Positions 15,637 through 26,848 of a stretch of DNA of 64,000 nucleotides are shown one piece after another. This stretch comes from DAIDJD01 sp035485275 (GTDB taxonomy: Bacteria; Oederibacteriota; JAJYGY01; DAIDJD01), in NCBI GenBank assembly GCA_035485275.1, contig DATHOE010000047.1:1-64000 (forward strand). Reading direction: 5' to 3'. The notes beneath the pieces were generated by a model. It made no database searches and was not told the DNA's origin. It was given only the letters and a program-made list of their open reading frames with translations. The position numbers were made by a program, and so were the translations under genes. Position 1 is the first letter of the stretch; each line of letters opens with the position of its first letter.

Positions 15637-15903
15637 CTAGAAAGCGGCCACCAACTCACGTTTAGTGTCGCCCTGCCAAACACTTGCCCTGGCCGTAAAA
15701 CGTTTGAGTTCAGCAGGTTTGGCAACGCTTTTGGACGGCAGTTGGGCCAGGAGCCAGCCCTGCACGGCTTCGCGTAGGTTCGCGTGCAGTTCTTGCAGGG
15801 TGTCATCTTCAGTAATGCAACCAGGCATCCCCGCGATTTCGGCCCAGTAAGCAACATCCGGGGACTTGGCCTTGTGGATCACGACCTTGAGTTTCGGGGA
15901 CAT
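15637..15903 (-). CDS. hicB: HicB-family antitoxin
   Basis: 88 residues. Shows the HicB partial RNase H-like fold: KLKVVIHK ... YWAEIAGMPGCITEDDTLQELHANLREAVQGWL. It would neutralise HicA and often represses its own operon. The usual C-terminal HTH or ribbon-helix-helix domain is not obvious in the last 35 residues. It lies upstream of the hicA remnant, the hicB-first order. Because hicA is frameshifted, this is likely an orphan antitoxin. Confidence 0.85.
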   Translation of the reverse strand: MSPKLKVVIHKAKSPDVAYWAEIAGMPGCITEDDTLQELHANLREAVQGWLLAQLPSKSVAKPAELKRFTARASVWQGDTKRELVAAF

Positions 15904-15991
15904 TTTTTGTCCGGCATGAGAGTACCCCTTCTTTAGGTGAATCCGGCCGCGCCTGGGACATGCTCAGTTCAATGGCTTTCCTACTGGAATC

Positions 15992-16021
15992 ATCTTAGGT
16001 CGTCAGGAGCCGCTTTTGCAA
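15992..16021 (-). promoter_or_regulatory. Candidate promoter of hicBA
   Basis: Minus strand TTGCAA (16016-16021), an 18-base spacer and TAAGAT (15992-15997), about 90 bases before the hicB start. Inferred from sequence only. Confidence 0.4.
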
Positions 16022-16060
16022 GAGGGGACGGATACCGAACAAGTACTAGGTACGCCACAT

Positions 16061-16783
16061 TTAAGAGTCTTCTTTTTCTTCGTCCGGGCTGTCTTTACGC
16101 TGTTTTCGGGGGAGCGGGGCGATGATGAGGACGGCTTCGCCCTTGGGGGTTTCCTGCTCCACCAAGCTTTTCAGGGTGGAAAGGGTCCCGTTGAGGCAGC
16201 GTTCGTGCAATTTGGTGAGTTCCAGGGCGATGGAGGCCTGGCGCTCGCCCATAACGGATAAGGCCGTGGCCAGGGTCTCGGCCAGGCGCAGGGGGTTTTC
16301 GTAGCACAACAAGGTGTGGGCGCTGTTGGCTTCCTCGCTGAAAAAACGTTCGCGGGCCCCGGGCTTCTTGGGCACGAAGCCCTTGAAGGTGTAGCTGCTG
16401 GTCGGCAGGCCGCTCATCAGCAGCCCCAAGGGCGCGGCATGGGGGCCGGGGATGACCTCCACCGCGACGCCCTTCTCGCGGCAGAGGTTCAGGATGCGGT
16501 AGCCGGGGTCGCTGAGCCCGGGCAGGCCCGCGTCGCTCACCAGGACCACGCGCTTCCCTTCCTGGACCAGGCGCAGGAGGCCAGGGGCCGCCTGGGCCTC
16601 GTTGTATTCGTGGTAGGCCAGGCTGCGCCGGCCGCCCTCCAGGCCCAGAGCCTCGTAGAGCTTGCGGGTGTGGCGGGTGTCCTCGCAGGCCAGCACCTCG
16701 GCTTGCTGCAGCGCTTCCTTCGCCCGCGGGCTGAGGTCGCCGAGGTTGCCGATGGGCGTGGCGACCAGGGTCAGCTTAGACAT
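16061..16783 (-). CDS. rsmI: 16S rRNA (cytidine-1402-2'-O)-methyltransferase RsmI
   Basis: 240 residues. A tetrapyrrole-methylase-fold enzyme that 2'-O-methylates C1402 in the ribosomal P site. Signature sequences: LVATPIGNLGDLSPRA at the N-terminus, LACEDTRHTRKL, VSDAGLPGLSDPG and VIPGPHAAPLGLLMSGLPT. The C-terminus is a charged tail. It overlaps the end of ychF by eight bases, so the two are co-transcribed. Confidence 0.96.
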   Translation of the reverse strand: MSKLTLVATPIGNLGDLSPRAKEALQQAEVLACEDTRHTRKLYEALGLEGGRRSLAYHEYNEAQAAPGLLRLVQEGKRVVLVSDAGLPGLSDPGYRILNLCREKGVAVEVIPGPHAAPLGLLMSGLPTSSYTFKGFVPKKPGARERFFSEEANSAHTLLCYENPLRLAETLATALSVMGERQASIALELTKLHERCLNGTLSTLKSLVEQETPKGEAVLIIAPLPRKQRKDSPDEEKEDS

Positions 16784-17870
16784 TGAATTTGAAGTGGACG
16801 ATGTCCCCGTCGGCCATGACGTAGTCCTTGCCTTCCTGGCGCAGCAGGCCGGCGTCCTTGATGGCCTTCTCGTCGCCGTTCTTGGCCTTGAGGTCCTGGT
16901 AGCTCATGATCTCCGCCCGGATGAAGCCGCGCTCGATGTCGCTGTGGATCTCGCTGGCCGCCTGCGGGGCCCGCGTGCCCTTGCGGATGGTCCAGGCGCG
17001 CGCCTCCTGGGGGCCGGCGGTGTAGAAGCTCTGCAGGCCCAGCAGGTCGTAGCCCGCGTGGATGAGGCGGTGCAGGCCCGGCTCGCTGAGGCCCAGGTCC
17101 TTCAGGAAGGCCTGCGCCTCGGCTTCCGGCAGTTCGCCGATCTCGGACTCGATCTTGGCGCAGATGGGGATGGCCAGGGCGCCTTCCGAGGCCGCGACGG
17201 CCTGCACGGCCTTGGTGAAGGCGTTCTCCATGGCGGGCAGGTCGCTTTCCGCGACGTTCATGGCGTAGAGCACGGGCTTGGAGCTGATGAGGAAGAAGTC
17301 CTTCACCAGCGCCATGTCGTCGGCGCTCAGGCCCGCGGTGCGCGCGGGCAGGCCCTTGCCCAGGTGCTCCTTGAGCCGGTGGGCCAACTCCTGCTGGTGG
17401 GCGGCCTCCTTGTCCCCGCCCTTGGCTTTCTTGGCCAGGCGCTCGAACTGCTTTTCCACGCTTTCGAGATCCGCCAGGATCAGCTCGGTCTCCACGATCT
17501 CGATGTCGCTGGCCGGGTCCACCTTGCCCGAGACGTGGGTGATATCCTTGTCCTCGAAGCAGCGCACCACGTGGACGATGGCCTGGGTCTCGCGGATGTG
17601 GCTCAGGAATTTGTTGCCCAGCCCCTCTCCCTGGCTGGCGCCCTTCACCAGGCCGGCGATGTCCACGAATTCCACGCCCGCGGGCACGGTCTTCTTGGAG
17701 GAGAACCACAAGGCCAGCTGGTCCAGCCGCGCGTCCGGCACTGCCACCGCGCCGACATTGGGCTCGATGGTGCAGAAGGGGAAATTGGCCGCGGCGGCGC
17801 CGGCCTTGGTGATCGCGTTGAACAGGGTGGATTTACCGACATTGGGAAGGCCGACAATGCCTAACTTCAC
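16776..17870 (-). CDS. ychF: Ribosome-binding ATPase YchF (OLA1 family)
   Basis: 364 residues. An Obg-family P-loop protein that prefers ATP and associates with ribosomes. G1 GLPNVGKSTLFNAIT, switch region NFPFCTIEPNVG, G3 VDIAGLVKGAS, a coiled-coil insert (residues about 120-200) and a C-terminal TGS domain (FYTAGPQEARAWTIRKGTRA ... GKDYVMADGDIVHFKFNV). All regions are intact. Confidence 0.97.
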   Translation of the reverse strand: MKLGIVGLPNVGKSTLFNAITKAGAAAANFPFCTIEPNVGAVAVPDARLDQLALWFSSKKTVPAGVEFVDIAGLVKGASQGEGLGNKFLSHIRETQAIVHVVRCFEDKDITHVSGKVDPASDIEIVETELILADLESVEKQFERLAKKAKGGDKEAAHQQELAHRLKEHLGKGLPARTAGLSADDMALVKDFFLISSKPVLYAMNVAESDLPAMENAFTKAVQAVAASEGALAIPICAKIESEIGELPEAEAQAFLKDLGLSEPGLHRLIHAGYDLLGLQSFYTAGPQEARAWTIRKGTRAPQAASEIHSDIERGFIRAEIMSYQDLKAKNGDEKAIKDAGLLRQEGKDYVMADGDIVHFKFNV

Positions 17871-17899
17871 GGATACCTCAGGGGAAAGGCGGATAAAAA

Positions 17900-17934
17900 T
17901 GAAACGCCCCTACGTTAGCGTAGGGGCGTTTCTG
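17900..17934 (-). terminator. Rho-independent terminator after the LysM gene
   Basis: Perfect 13-bp stem AAACGCCCCTACG/CGTAGGGGCGTTT (17902-17931) with a TTAG loop, followed on the minus strand by CATTTTTATC. It lies between the LysM gene stop and the ychF start. Confidence 0.85.
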
Positions 17935-17959
17935 GTGCAAGAACTACGCGACTAAGCGC

Positions 17960-18844
17960 TCAATAATCGATCGGCAGCTTCTCGCGGGGTTCGGCGTGCG
18001 GTTCGAAGCGGGGCGTGTCCTTGGCCTTCTTGACCGCGTCCGCCACGGCGTCCGAGTTGGTGTCGCGCTGGACCTTCAGGCGCTGGCCGGGGTTGATCAG
18101 GTCAGGATCCTTGATCTGGTCGCGGTTGGCGATGAAGAGCAAGGGCCACTGGAAGGAATCCCCGTAGACCTTCGACTTCCCGGAGATCTTCCACAGCGAA
18201 TCGTTCCTGGACACGGTGTAGTGGTGGACCTTGTTCGAGGCCGGAGCCGGCTGTTCCGCGAACTGCGTGTCGGCAGGAGGCGGGGCGACCGAATTGTCCG
18301 CCGGAGGGCCGTTGTCCGGAGCCGCCGGGGGCGGAGCCAGGGAGTTGTCGCCGCCCGGAGGAGGGGGCGGGGCTCCCGCATCGCCGGCCGGGGCCGGCGG
18401 AGCGGACATGTCGCCGCCAGGGGGAGGGGGAGGGCCGCCGGCATCAGCACCCGCCACCGGAGGGGCGGACATGTCGCCGCCAGGGGGGGGAGGAGGGGCG
18501 CCGGCATCAGCACCCGCCACCGGAGGGGCGGACATGTCGCCGCCCGGGGGAGGGGGAGGGGCGCCGGCGTCGCCGGGAGCCGGCGGAGCGGACATGTCGC
18601 CGCCCGGAGGAGGCGGGGGGGAGCTGGCATCGGCCCCGGGAGGGGGCGGCATGCTCGACGCGTCCAAAGCGGGCGTCGCCGCGGCGCCGGGCGCCGTGGA
18701 GGAGTCGCCAGGAGGAGGCGGTAGGGCGTCACCGCCCGGAAGGGGGGGTGGCGGAGCCATATCGTCCGCGCGTAGAACATAGCTCGCCGATGTAGCCGCC
18801 AACAAGGCGGCACACAGGACGTAGGGCAGCTTTATAGATGCCAC
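17960..18844 (-). CDS. Secreted proline-rich LysM-domain protein
   Basis: 294 residues: N-terminal signal sequence (KLPYVLCAALLAATSASYVL), a low-complexity Pro/Gly/Asp region (residues about 30-200) containing four full repeats of PPPPPGGDMSAPP plus a 7-8 residue Ala/Gly/Asp spacer, and one LysM domain (about 206-260: HHYTVSRNDSLWKISGKSKV ... LINPGQRLKVQ), which in this family binds peptidoglycan. The basic tail ends in REKLPIDY. The protein is probably exported and attached to the cell wall, with the Pro-rich part acting as a spacer across the periplasm; this role is inference. It is monocistronic, with its own promoter and terminator. Confidence 0.8.
   Translation of the reverse strand: MASIKLPYVLCAALLAATSASYVLRADDMAPPPPLPGGDALPPPPGDSSTAPGAAATPALDASSMPPPPGADASSPPPPPGGDMSAPPAPGDAGAPPPPPGGDMSAPPVAGADAGAPPPPPGGDMSAPPVAGADAGGPPPPPGGDMSAPPAPAGDAGAPPPPPGGDNSLAPPPAAPDNGPPADNSVAPPPADTQFAEQPAPASNKVHHYTVSRNDSLWKISGKSKVYGDSFQWPLLFIANRDQIKDPDLINPGQRLKVQRDTNSDAVADAVKKAKDTPRFEPHAEPREKLPIDY
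18329..18619. repeat. In-frame tandem repeats of 60-63 bp in the LysM gene
   Basis: The motif GCGGACATGTCGCCGCC recurs at 18402, 18465, 18528 and 18588, giving periods of 63, 63 and 60 bases that encode 20-21 residue PPPPPGGDMSAPP units. The two middle units are nearly identical at the DNA level, indicating recent duplication. Confidence 0.9.
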
Positions 18845-18901
18845 CGGTGTCCTCCCAAAGAAAAATCTAAAAGCAGTAGGATTTGGTGCATTTCTGCTCA
18901 G

Positions 18902-18930
18902 ATGTTAATGATGCCTTAGCCCGCTGTCAA
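18902..18930 (-). promoter_or_regulatory. Sigma-70 type promoter of the LysM gene
   Basis: Consensus TTGACA (18925-18930), 17-base spacer and TAACAT (18902-18907) on the minus strand, about 60 bases before the LysM gene start. The best match to a housekeeping promoter seen in the window. Confidence 0.75.
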
Positions 18931-18965
18931 TTAGAAAACAGCATTCCACTATAAGAAAAGGGCGT

Positions 18966-19970
18966 TTATTTCCCTTTGCTCTCATAGTAGGCCTTGTTTT
19001 CGGCCAGGGTCATGGGCTTGTAGTCCTTGGCGTGGCCCGCGGCCCCGAACTGGCGCATGCGCTCGGCCACGATCTTGGCGTGGGCTTCGCGCGCCGGGGT
19101 CAGGTATTCGCGGGGGTCGAACTTGGTGGGCTCCTCCACGAATATCTTGCGGATGGCGGCGGTGATGGCCATGCGCCCGTCGGTGTCGATGTTGATCTTG
19201 GCGACGCCGTTCTTGATGCCTTCCTGGATGGCCTCGATGGGAACGCCCATGGCGTTGGGCATCTGGCCGCCGTACTTGTTGATCAGGTCGCGGAGGTCGG
19301 CGGGGACCGTGCTGGAGCCGTGCATGACCAGGGGGGTCTCCGGGTTGGAGGCCCGCACCTTCTGCACGATATCCATGGCCAGCTTGGGGGCCACCTTGAA
19401 CTTGTAGGCGCCGTGGGAGGTGCCTATGGCGAGGGCCAGGTAGTCCAGGCCGGTCTCGGCGATGAAGCTGATGGCCTGGTCGGGGTCGGTCAGGTGTATC
19501 TGGCCGGAGCCGACGCCGTCCTCGATGCCGCCCAGGGTGCCCAGCTCGCCTTCGACCGAAACGCCGAACTTGTGGCAGTACTCCACCACCTTGCGGGTCA
19601 CATCCACGTTCTCGGCGTAGGTGGTCGGCGTCTTGCCGTCCTCGTGCAGCGAGCCGTCGATCATGACGCTGGTGAAGCCCAGGTCCACCGCCGTCTTGGC
19701 GCTGTCGAGCCCGTTGCCGTGGTCGAGGTGCATGGCCACGGGGATGTCCGGGTTCAGCTCCACCGCCGCCAGCATCAGGTGGCGCAGGTAGTTCAGGTTG
19801 GCGTACTTGAGGGCGCCGCGGCTGGCCTGGATGAAGACCGGCGACTGGGTCTGGCTGGCGGCCATCATGATGGCCTGTATCTGCTCCATGTTGTTGACGT
19901 TGAAGGCGCCGACGCCGTAACCGCCCTTGAGGGCTTCTTTGAGGATCTGTCGACCGGGGACCAAAGGCAT
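18966..19970 (-). CDS. fba: Class II fructose-bisphosphate aldolase
   Basis: 334 residues. Zinc-dependent cleavage or formation of fructose-1,6-bisphosphate in glycolysis and gluconeogenesis. The zinc and substrate motifs are AMHLDHGNGLD, SVMIDGSLHEDGKT, VSVEGELGTLGG, IGTSHGAYK and LVMHGSSTVP, followed by KINIDTDGRMA. The N-terminus GYGVGAFNVNNMEQ is typical of the family. The gene stands alone between the LysM gene and hldD. Confidence 0.97.
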   Translation of the reverse strand: MPLVPGRQILKEALKGGYGVGAFNVNNMEQIQAIMMAASQTQSPVFIQASRGALKYANLNYLRHLMLAAVELNPDIPVAMHLDHGNGLDSAKTAVDLGFTSVMIDGSLHEDGKTPTTYAENVDVTRKVVEYCHKFGVSVEGELGTLGGIEDGVGSGQIHLTDPDQAISFIAETGLDYLALAIGTSHGAYKFKVAPKLAMDIVQKVRASNPETPLVMHGSSTVPADLRDLINKYGGQMPNAMGVPIEAIQEGIKNGVAKINIDTDGRMAITAAIRKIFVEEPTKFDPREYLTPAREAHAKIVAERMRQFGAAGHAKDYKPMTLAENKAYYESKGK

Positions 19971-20073
19971 GGATTCTCCAGGAGAGCGCTAATGAAACCG
20001 GGATGATGGAAGGGTGGATCGTGGCAAGGGGACTGTTATAGCAGAGGGCCAAGCCTCGCGGAAGCTTTTCCTG

Positions 20074-21041
20074 CTACCAGCTTTTGCCCGGGAGCAGGTG
20101 CACCTGGACGTAGTCCTTCACGGCGTCCTCCAGGGAGCGGATGGGCAGGAGCCCGAGGGCCTGGCGCAGCTTCCCCATCTCGGCGCGCGTGTGGTACTGG
20201 TACTTGTCGCGGATGCTCTCGGGCATGTCCACGTACTCGATGTCCACCGGCTTGCCCAGGGCCCCGAACACGGCCTTGGCCAGCTGGTTCCAGCTGTGCT
20301 CCGAGCCCGAACCGAGGTTGTAGAGGCCCCCGGAGCGCCCCTCCATCAGCTTCAGCACGATGGCGGCCGCGTCCTTGACGTAGATGAAATCCCGGGTCTG
20401 CTCCCCGTCGGCCACTCCCTCGCGCCGGCTCTTGAAGAGCTTCAGCCGGCCCGTGGCGAGGATCTGGCCCACCGCCTTGTCCACCAGGGAGCGCATGTCG
20501 CCCTTGTGGCCCTCGTTGGGCCCGAAGACGTTGAAGAACTTGAGGCCCACCATCTTGCCCAGCACGCCGTCGTCCAGGGCCCATTCGTCGAAGATCTGCT
20601 TGGACCAGCCGTAGGGGTTCAGCGGCCGCAGGTGGCGCAGGGCCGCGTCGTCGTCCAGAAAGCCCAGGGCCCCGTCTCCGTAGGTGGCCGCGGAGGAGGC
20701 GTAGACGAAGCGCACCCCCTTCTCCAGGCACCAGCTCGCCAGGATCTGGGAGTACTTGAAGTTGTTGCGGTACAGGTAGTCGACGTCCGTCTCCGTGGTG
20801 GCGGAGCAGGCTCCCAGGTGCAGGACCGCCTCGACCTCGTTGCCCTCGCCGAAGGCCCCGCCCAGGAGCTGCTCCAGGAACTGGTCCTTGTGGACGTAGT
20901 CGAGGTAGCGCTTGCCGGCCAGGTTCTTCCACTTTTCGCCCGAGCCAAGGTGGTCCACCACCAGGATGTCGGATTTCCCCTGGTCGTTGAGCAGGCGCAG
21001 GACGCCGCTGCCGATGAAGCCGGCCCCTCCGGTCAAGATGA

Positions 21042-21045
<4 letters not shown>
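20074..21045 (-). CDS. hldD: ADP-L-glycero-D-manno-heptose-6-epimerase
   Basis: 323 residues. A short-chain dehydrogenase-fold epimerase that makes the ADP-L,D-heptose used for the LPS inner core. NAD(P)-binding loop GGAGFIGSGV, catalytic YGWSK (Tyr-x-x-x-Lys), and the HldD-type stretch LKFFNVFGPNEGHKGDM followed by QTRDFIYVKD. The start is the ATG at 21043-21045, overlapping the uvrA stop as ATGA; longer reading frames upstream lie inside uvrA. Its presence argues for an LPS-bearing outer membrane. Confidence 0.93.
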
Positions 21046-23999
<2,954 letters not shown>

Positions 24000-24000
24000 G

Positions 24001-24732
24001 TCAGTCCGTGGTGCGGGTGGGGGCGGCGGGAGCGCGCGGGGCGGCCAAATGGCGCCGGATCAGGGTGAGGGTGCGCGTGGCCATGTCCAGGGTCTGCTGT
24101 TCCCGGGCCCTGGTCTGCACCCAGGTCCAGTAACCCAGCGCTTCCCGCCAATTACGCTGCTGGAGGATCAGGTTCCCGACCACCCGCAGCAGCATGTCGG
24201 GGGCGTCCGGACGGCGCACCTCGGTCTCCAGGATTCCCAGCGCCCCCGCGGAGTTCAGGTGCTTCTGGTAGGCCAAGGCGGCGATGTAGGCGCCGTAGCG
24301 GGCTTCCTTGTGGTCCGAGGCCAGGGACGCGCGGGCCAGGCGCTCAGCCTCGAGCGGGCGGCGGTAGAGCCAGCCCAGCGCGGAAATGCCCTCCACGTTG
24401 GCGTGCTTGAAGCCGGGGTCGAGCCACTGCACCTCGCTGTACAAAGGCAGGGTCTTGGCCCAGAAACCGTCGCTGGCGTTGCGGCCGCCCATGTACTGCA
24501 GGCAGTTGATGTAGCCGATGTCCGAGGCCGCCCGGGCGCTGTCGCCCATCGCGGCGGCGAGCGCGAACGCGGACAGGCCCTCCGGCAGGGGCCGGTCCTG
24601 GGGCGGCGGGAAGGCCTGCCACGCGCGCCGCGCCGCGCCGCCCATGTCCAGGCTGAGCACGGAGCAGGCCGCCAGCAGCGCCAGGAGGCCCAGGCGCGCC
24701 GCGAGGGGGAGCTCAGAAATCTTTAAGCTCAT
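24001..24732 (-). CDS. Predicted lipoprotein with helical repeats, unknown function
   Basis: 243 residues. The N-terminus has a short hydrophobic stretch ending in LLALLAAC, which fits a lipobox with Cys23, so membrane anchoring is likely. The rest is helical and repeat-like (EGISALGWLYRRPLEAERLA, YGAYIAALAYQKHL, ILQQRNWREALGYW), resembling TPR-type superhelices. It overlaps the ABC permease gene by 20 bases and ends one base before uvrA starts. Co-transcription with the ABC exporter suggests an accessory role in it; this is inference. Confidence 0.6.
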   Translation of the reverse strand: MSLKISELPLAARLGLLALLAACSVLSLDMGGAARRAWQAFPPPQDRPLPEGLSAFALAAAMGDSARAASDIGYINCLQYMGGRNASDGFWAKTLPLYSEVQWLDPGFKHANVEGISALGWLYRRPLEAERLARASLASDHKEARYGAYIAALAYQKHLNSAGALGILETEVRRPDAPDMLLRVVGNLILQQRNWREALGYWTWVQTRAREQQTLDMATRTLTLIRRHLAAPRAPAAPTRTTD

Positions 24733-25489
24733 AGCGCCACAAGGACAGGAAGAGGATCAGGGCTCCGTAGCAGAGGCCGTAGACCAGGGGCCACAGGAAG
24801 ACGCCGCTGAACTGCAGGCTCGAGCCGACCTGGTCGAGGTTCTCCTTGATGTTGAACAGGCTGAAATTCGGCGTGATCCAGTACAGCAGCTTCACCGCCC
24901 AGATCAGGACCGGATTGTCCAACTGCATGGTCCATTCCAGGAGGTTGCCCGTGAAGTGCCCCAGGGCGAAGGTGAAGGTCGCGAACATGGCCGCTGCGGG
25001 CACCGAGGAGGCCAGCACGCTGAAGAAGGCCGTCACCGCGGAAAACAGCGCCCCGCCCGCCGCCAGGTAGCAGGCCGCCACCACCAGGTCCGAGTCCACG
25101 ATGGGCAGGCCGCGCCAAAGGCCCAGAAGCCAGAGCATGACCAGCATGCCCGCCTGGTTCATGAGCATCAGCAGGATGGCGCCCAGGGTGCGGCCCAGCA
25201 GGACCTGCCAGCGCTCCACGGGCTTCACCAGCAGGATGTTGTAGGTCTTCAGCTCGCTTTCCTCGAACAGCAGGACCACGTGGCACAGCAGCACGGTGAA
25301 GAAGCCCACCGCCTCCAGGGTCATCAGGCCGAAGTCGCGGGCCAGGCGCAGCTGGGCGTCCTGCCCCAGGTCCCCCAGGAAGCCGACCACCCCGACCATG
25401 ACCAGGCCGCACAAGGTCAGCACGATCAGGATGCGGTTGCGCAGCATCTGGCGGAAAACGTTGAACGCGATCACCAAGGTCTCAGCCAC
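24713..25489 (-). CDS. ABC-2 type permease
   Basis: About 258 residues with six or so membrane segments, no soluble domain, and the ABC-2 layout: a first amphipathic/hydrophobic helix, then FFTVLLCHVVLLFEESELKT and NILLVKPVERWQVLLGRTLG. The latter resembles the cytoplasmic loop of NosY/CcmB-like exporters. The GTG at 25487-25489 is chosen for the AGGAGG just upstream. It overlaps the ATPase gene by eight bases. The substrate is unknown. Confidence 0.83.
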   Translation of the reverse strand: MAETLVIAFNVFRQMLRNRILIVLTLCGLVMVGVVGFLGDLGQDAQLRLARDFGLMTLEAVGFFTVLLCHVVLLFEESELKTYNILLVKPVERWQVLLGRTLGAILLMLMNQAGMLVMLWLLGLWRGLPIVDSDLVVAACYLAAGGALFSAVTAFFSVLASSVPAAAMFATFTFALGHFTGNLLEWTMQLDNPVLIWAVKLLYWITPNFSLFNIKENLDQVGSSLQFSGVFLWPLVYGLCYGALILFLSLWRYELKDF

Positions 25490-26423
25490 GGCGCTCCTCC
25501 TCGGCCAGGGCCCACAGAAAGGCGTTCTCAAGCGGGGAGCCGACGCTGAGGACCGAGGGCGGCCCCCCGGCCATGGGCTCGAGGCTGCGCACCGCGTCCC
25601 CGAGCTCGGCGTTGGGCACGAGCACCCGCCATAGGCCGTGCTCGTGCGCGGACTGCCAGGGCAGGCCCTTCAGGCGCCCGTCCAGGTCGGGCGCGCCCGT
25701 GAAGCCGAGGGTCACGTGGCTCTGGAAGCGGCGCAGGAGCTCCGGCACCCCGTCGACCAGCACCAGGCGGCCGCGATGCATGACCCCCACGCGGTCGCAG
25801 ATGCGCTCGACCTCGGCCAGCCCGTGGCTGTTGAAGAAGATGGTCTTGCCGGCGGCCCGCTCGCCCAAAATGATGTCGCGCATCTCCTTCATGCCCAGCG
25901 GGTCGAGCCCGGACATGGGTTCGTCCAGCAGCAGCACGTCCGGATCATGCAGGAGGGTCTGGGCCAGGCCCACGCGCTGCTGCATGCCCTTGGAATAGCG
26001 GTGGATCGGGTCGAAGGCAGCCGCGGCCAGGCCCACCCGCTCCAGCACGTCCAAGGCGCGCTTGCGCAGGCCGGCCTTGGGGAGCTGGTGGAGGCGCCCA
26101 TAATAAAGGAGCACCTCGCAGGCGCTCAAGTATCCGGGGAAATAGGGCAGTTCGGGCAGGTAGCCCAGGCGGCGGCGGGCTTCCCTGTTGCGGGGATCCA
26201 GGCCGAAGAGCCGGACCACGCCCTCGTCGGGGTGCAGCAGGCCCACCGCGGTCTTCATCAGGGTGGACTTGCCGGCGCCGTTGAGGCCGACCAGCCCGAA
26301 GACCTCGCCGCGCTTAAGCTGGAAGCTCACCTTGCTCATGGCCTGGGCCTTGAGCGGGCGCCAAAAATCGCCGGTGCGGTAGCGCTTGCTCACCCCTTCA
26401 AAGGACAAGACCGGATCTTGCAT
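25482..26423 (-). CDS. ABC transporter ATP-binding protein
   Basis: 313 residues. Walker A GLNGAGKSTLMK, signature YSKGMQQRVGLAQ, Walker B VLLLDEPMSGLDP and H-loop FFNSHGLAEVE, followed by a roughly 90-residue C-terminal extension. This is the exporter class (drug, lipid or antibiotic type) that pairs with ABC-2 permeases. The ATG at 26421-26423 is preceded by AAGGAG at a good distance; an ATG ten codons earlier is not. The partner is the permease at 24713. Confidence 0.92.
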   Translation of the reverse strand: MQDPVLSFEGVSKRYRTGDFWRPLKAQAMSKVSFQLKRGEVFGLVGLNGAGKSTLMKTAVGLLHPDEGVVRLFGLDPRNREARRRLGYLPELPYFPGYLSACEVLLYYGRLHQLPKAGLRKRALDVLERVGLAAAAFDPIHRYSKGMQQRVGLAQTLLHDPDVLLLDEPMSGLDPLGMKEMRDIILGERAAGKTIFFNSHGLAEVERICDRVGVMHRGRLVLVDGVPELLRRFQSHVTLGFTGAPDLDGRLKGLPWQSAHEHGLWRVLVPNAELGDAVRSLEPMAGGPPSVLSVGSPLENAFLWALAEEERRG

Positions 26424-26449
26424 GGCTGTCTCCTTGAGCGTTTCCTGGT

Positions 26450-26848
26450 TCATTTCTTGGGCGCCGCTTTGCCGGTGAAGGCGGCCTTGGCGCGGTGCGT
26501 CTTCTTCACGCGGTTGCGGGCGTCCACCAGCACGGTAAGGGCCTCGAAGCCCTTGATCTCAGGGGCCTCCAAGTGCGCATAAGCCACCACCAGGACCACG
26601 TCTCCGGGCGAGCACAGCAGCGCCGCGGCGCCGTTCATGCCCACTTCGCCGCTTCCGGAGCGCCCCTCGATGCAATAGGTCGTCAGGCGGTTGCCGTTGC
26701 TGCAGTTCAGGACGTCCACCTGTTCCATCGGCAGCAGGCCGGCCGCCTTCATCAGGCGCGGGTCCAGGGTGATGGAGCCGATGTACTCCACGTTGGCGTG
26801 GGTCACCGTGGCCCGGTGTATCTTGGCCCGCATGAAGCTTCTAAGCAT
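26450..26848 (-). CDS. panD: Aspartate 1-decarboxylase
   Basis: 132 residues. Makes beta-alanine for pantothenate. It is a pyruvoyl enzyme formed by self-cleavage at Gly24-Ser25 (EYIGSITLDP), and this site and the catalytic TYCIEG Tyr are intact. The C-terminus carries a Lys-rich extension (RVKKTHRAKAAFTGKAAPKK) beyond the core. It overlaps panC by eight bases; with panB and panC it completes pantothenate synthesis apart from ketopantoate reductase. Confidence 0.96.
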   Translation of the reverse strand: MLRSFMRAKIHRATVTHANVEYIGSITLDPRLMKAAGLLPMEQVDVLNCSNGNRLTTYCIEGRSGSGEVGMNGAAALLCSPGDVVLVVAYAHLEAPEIKGFEALTVLVDARNRVKKTHRAKAAFTGKAAPKK

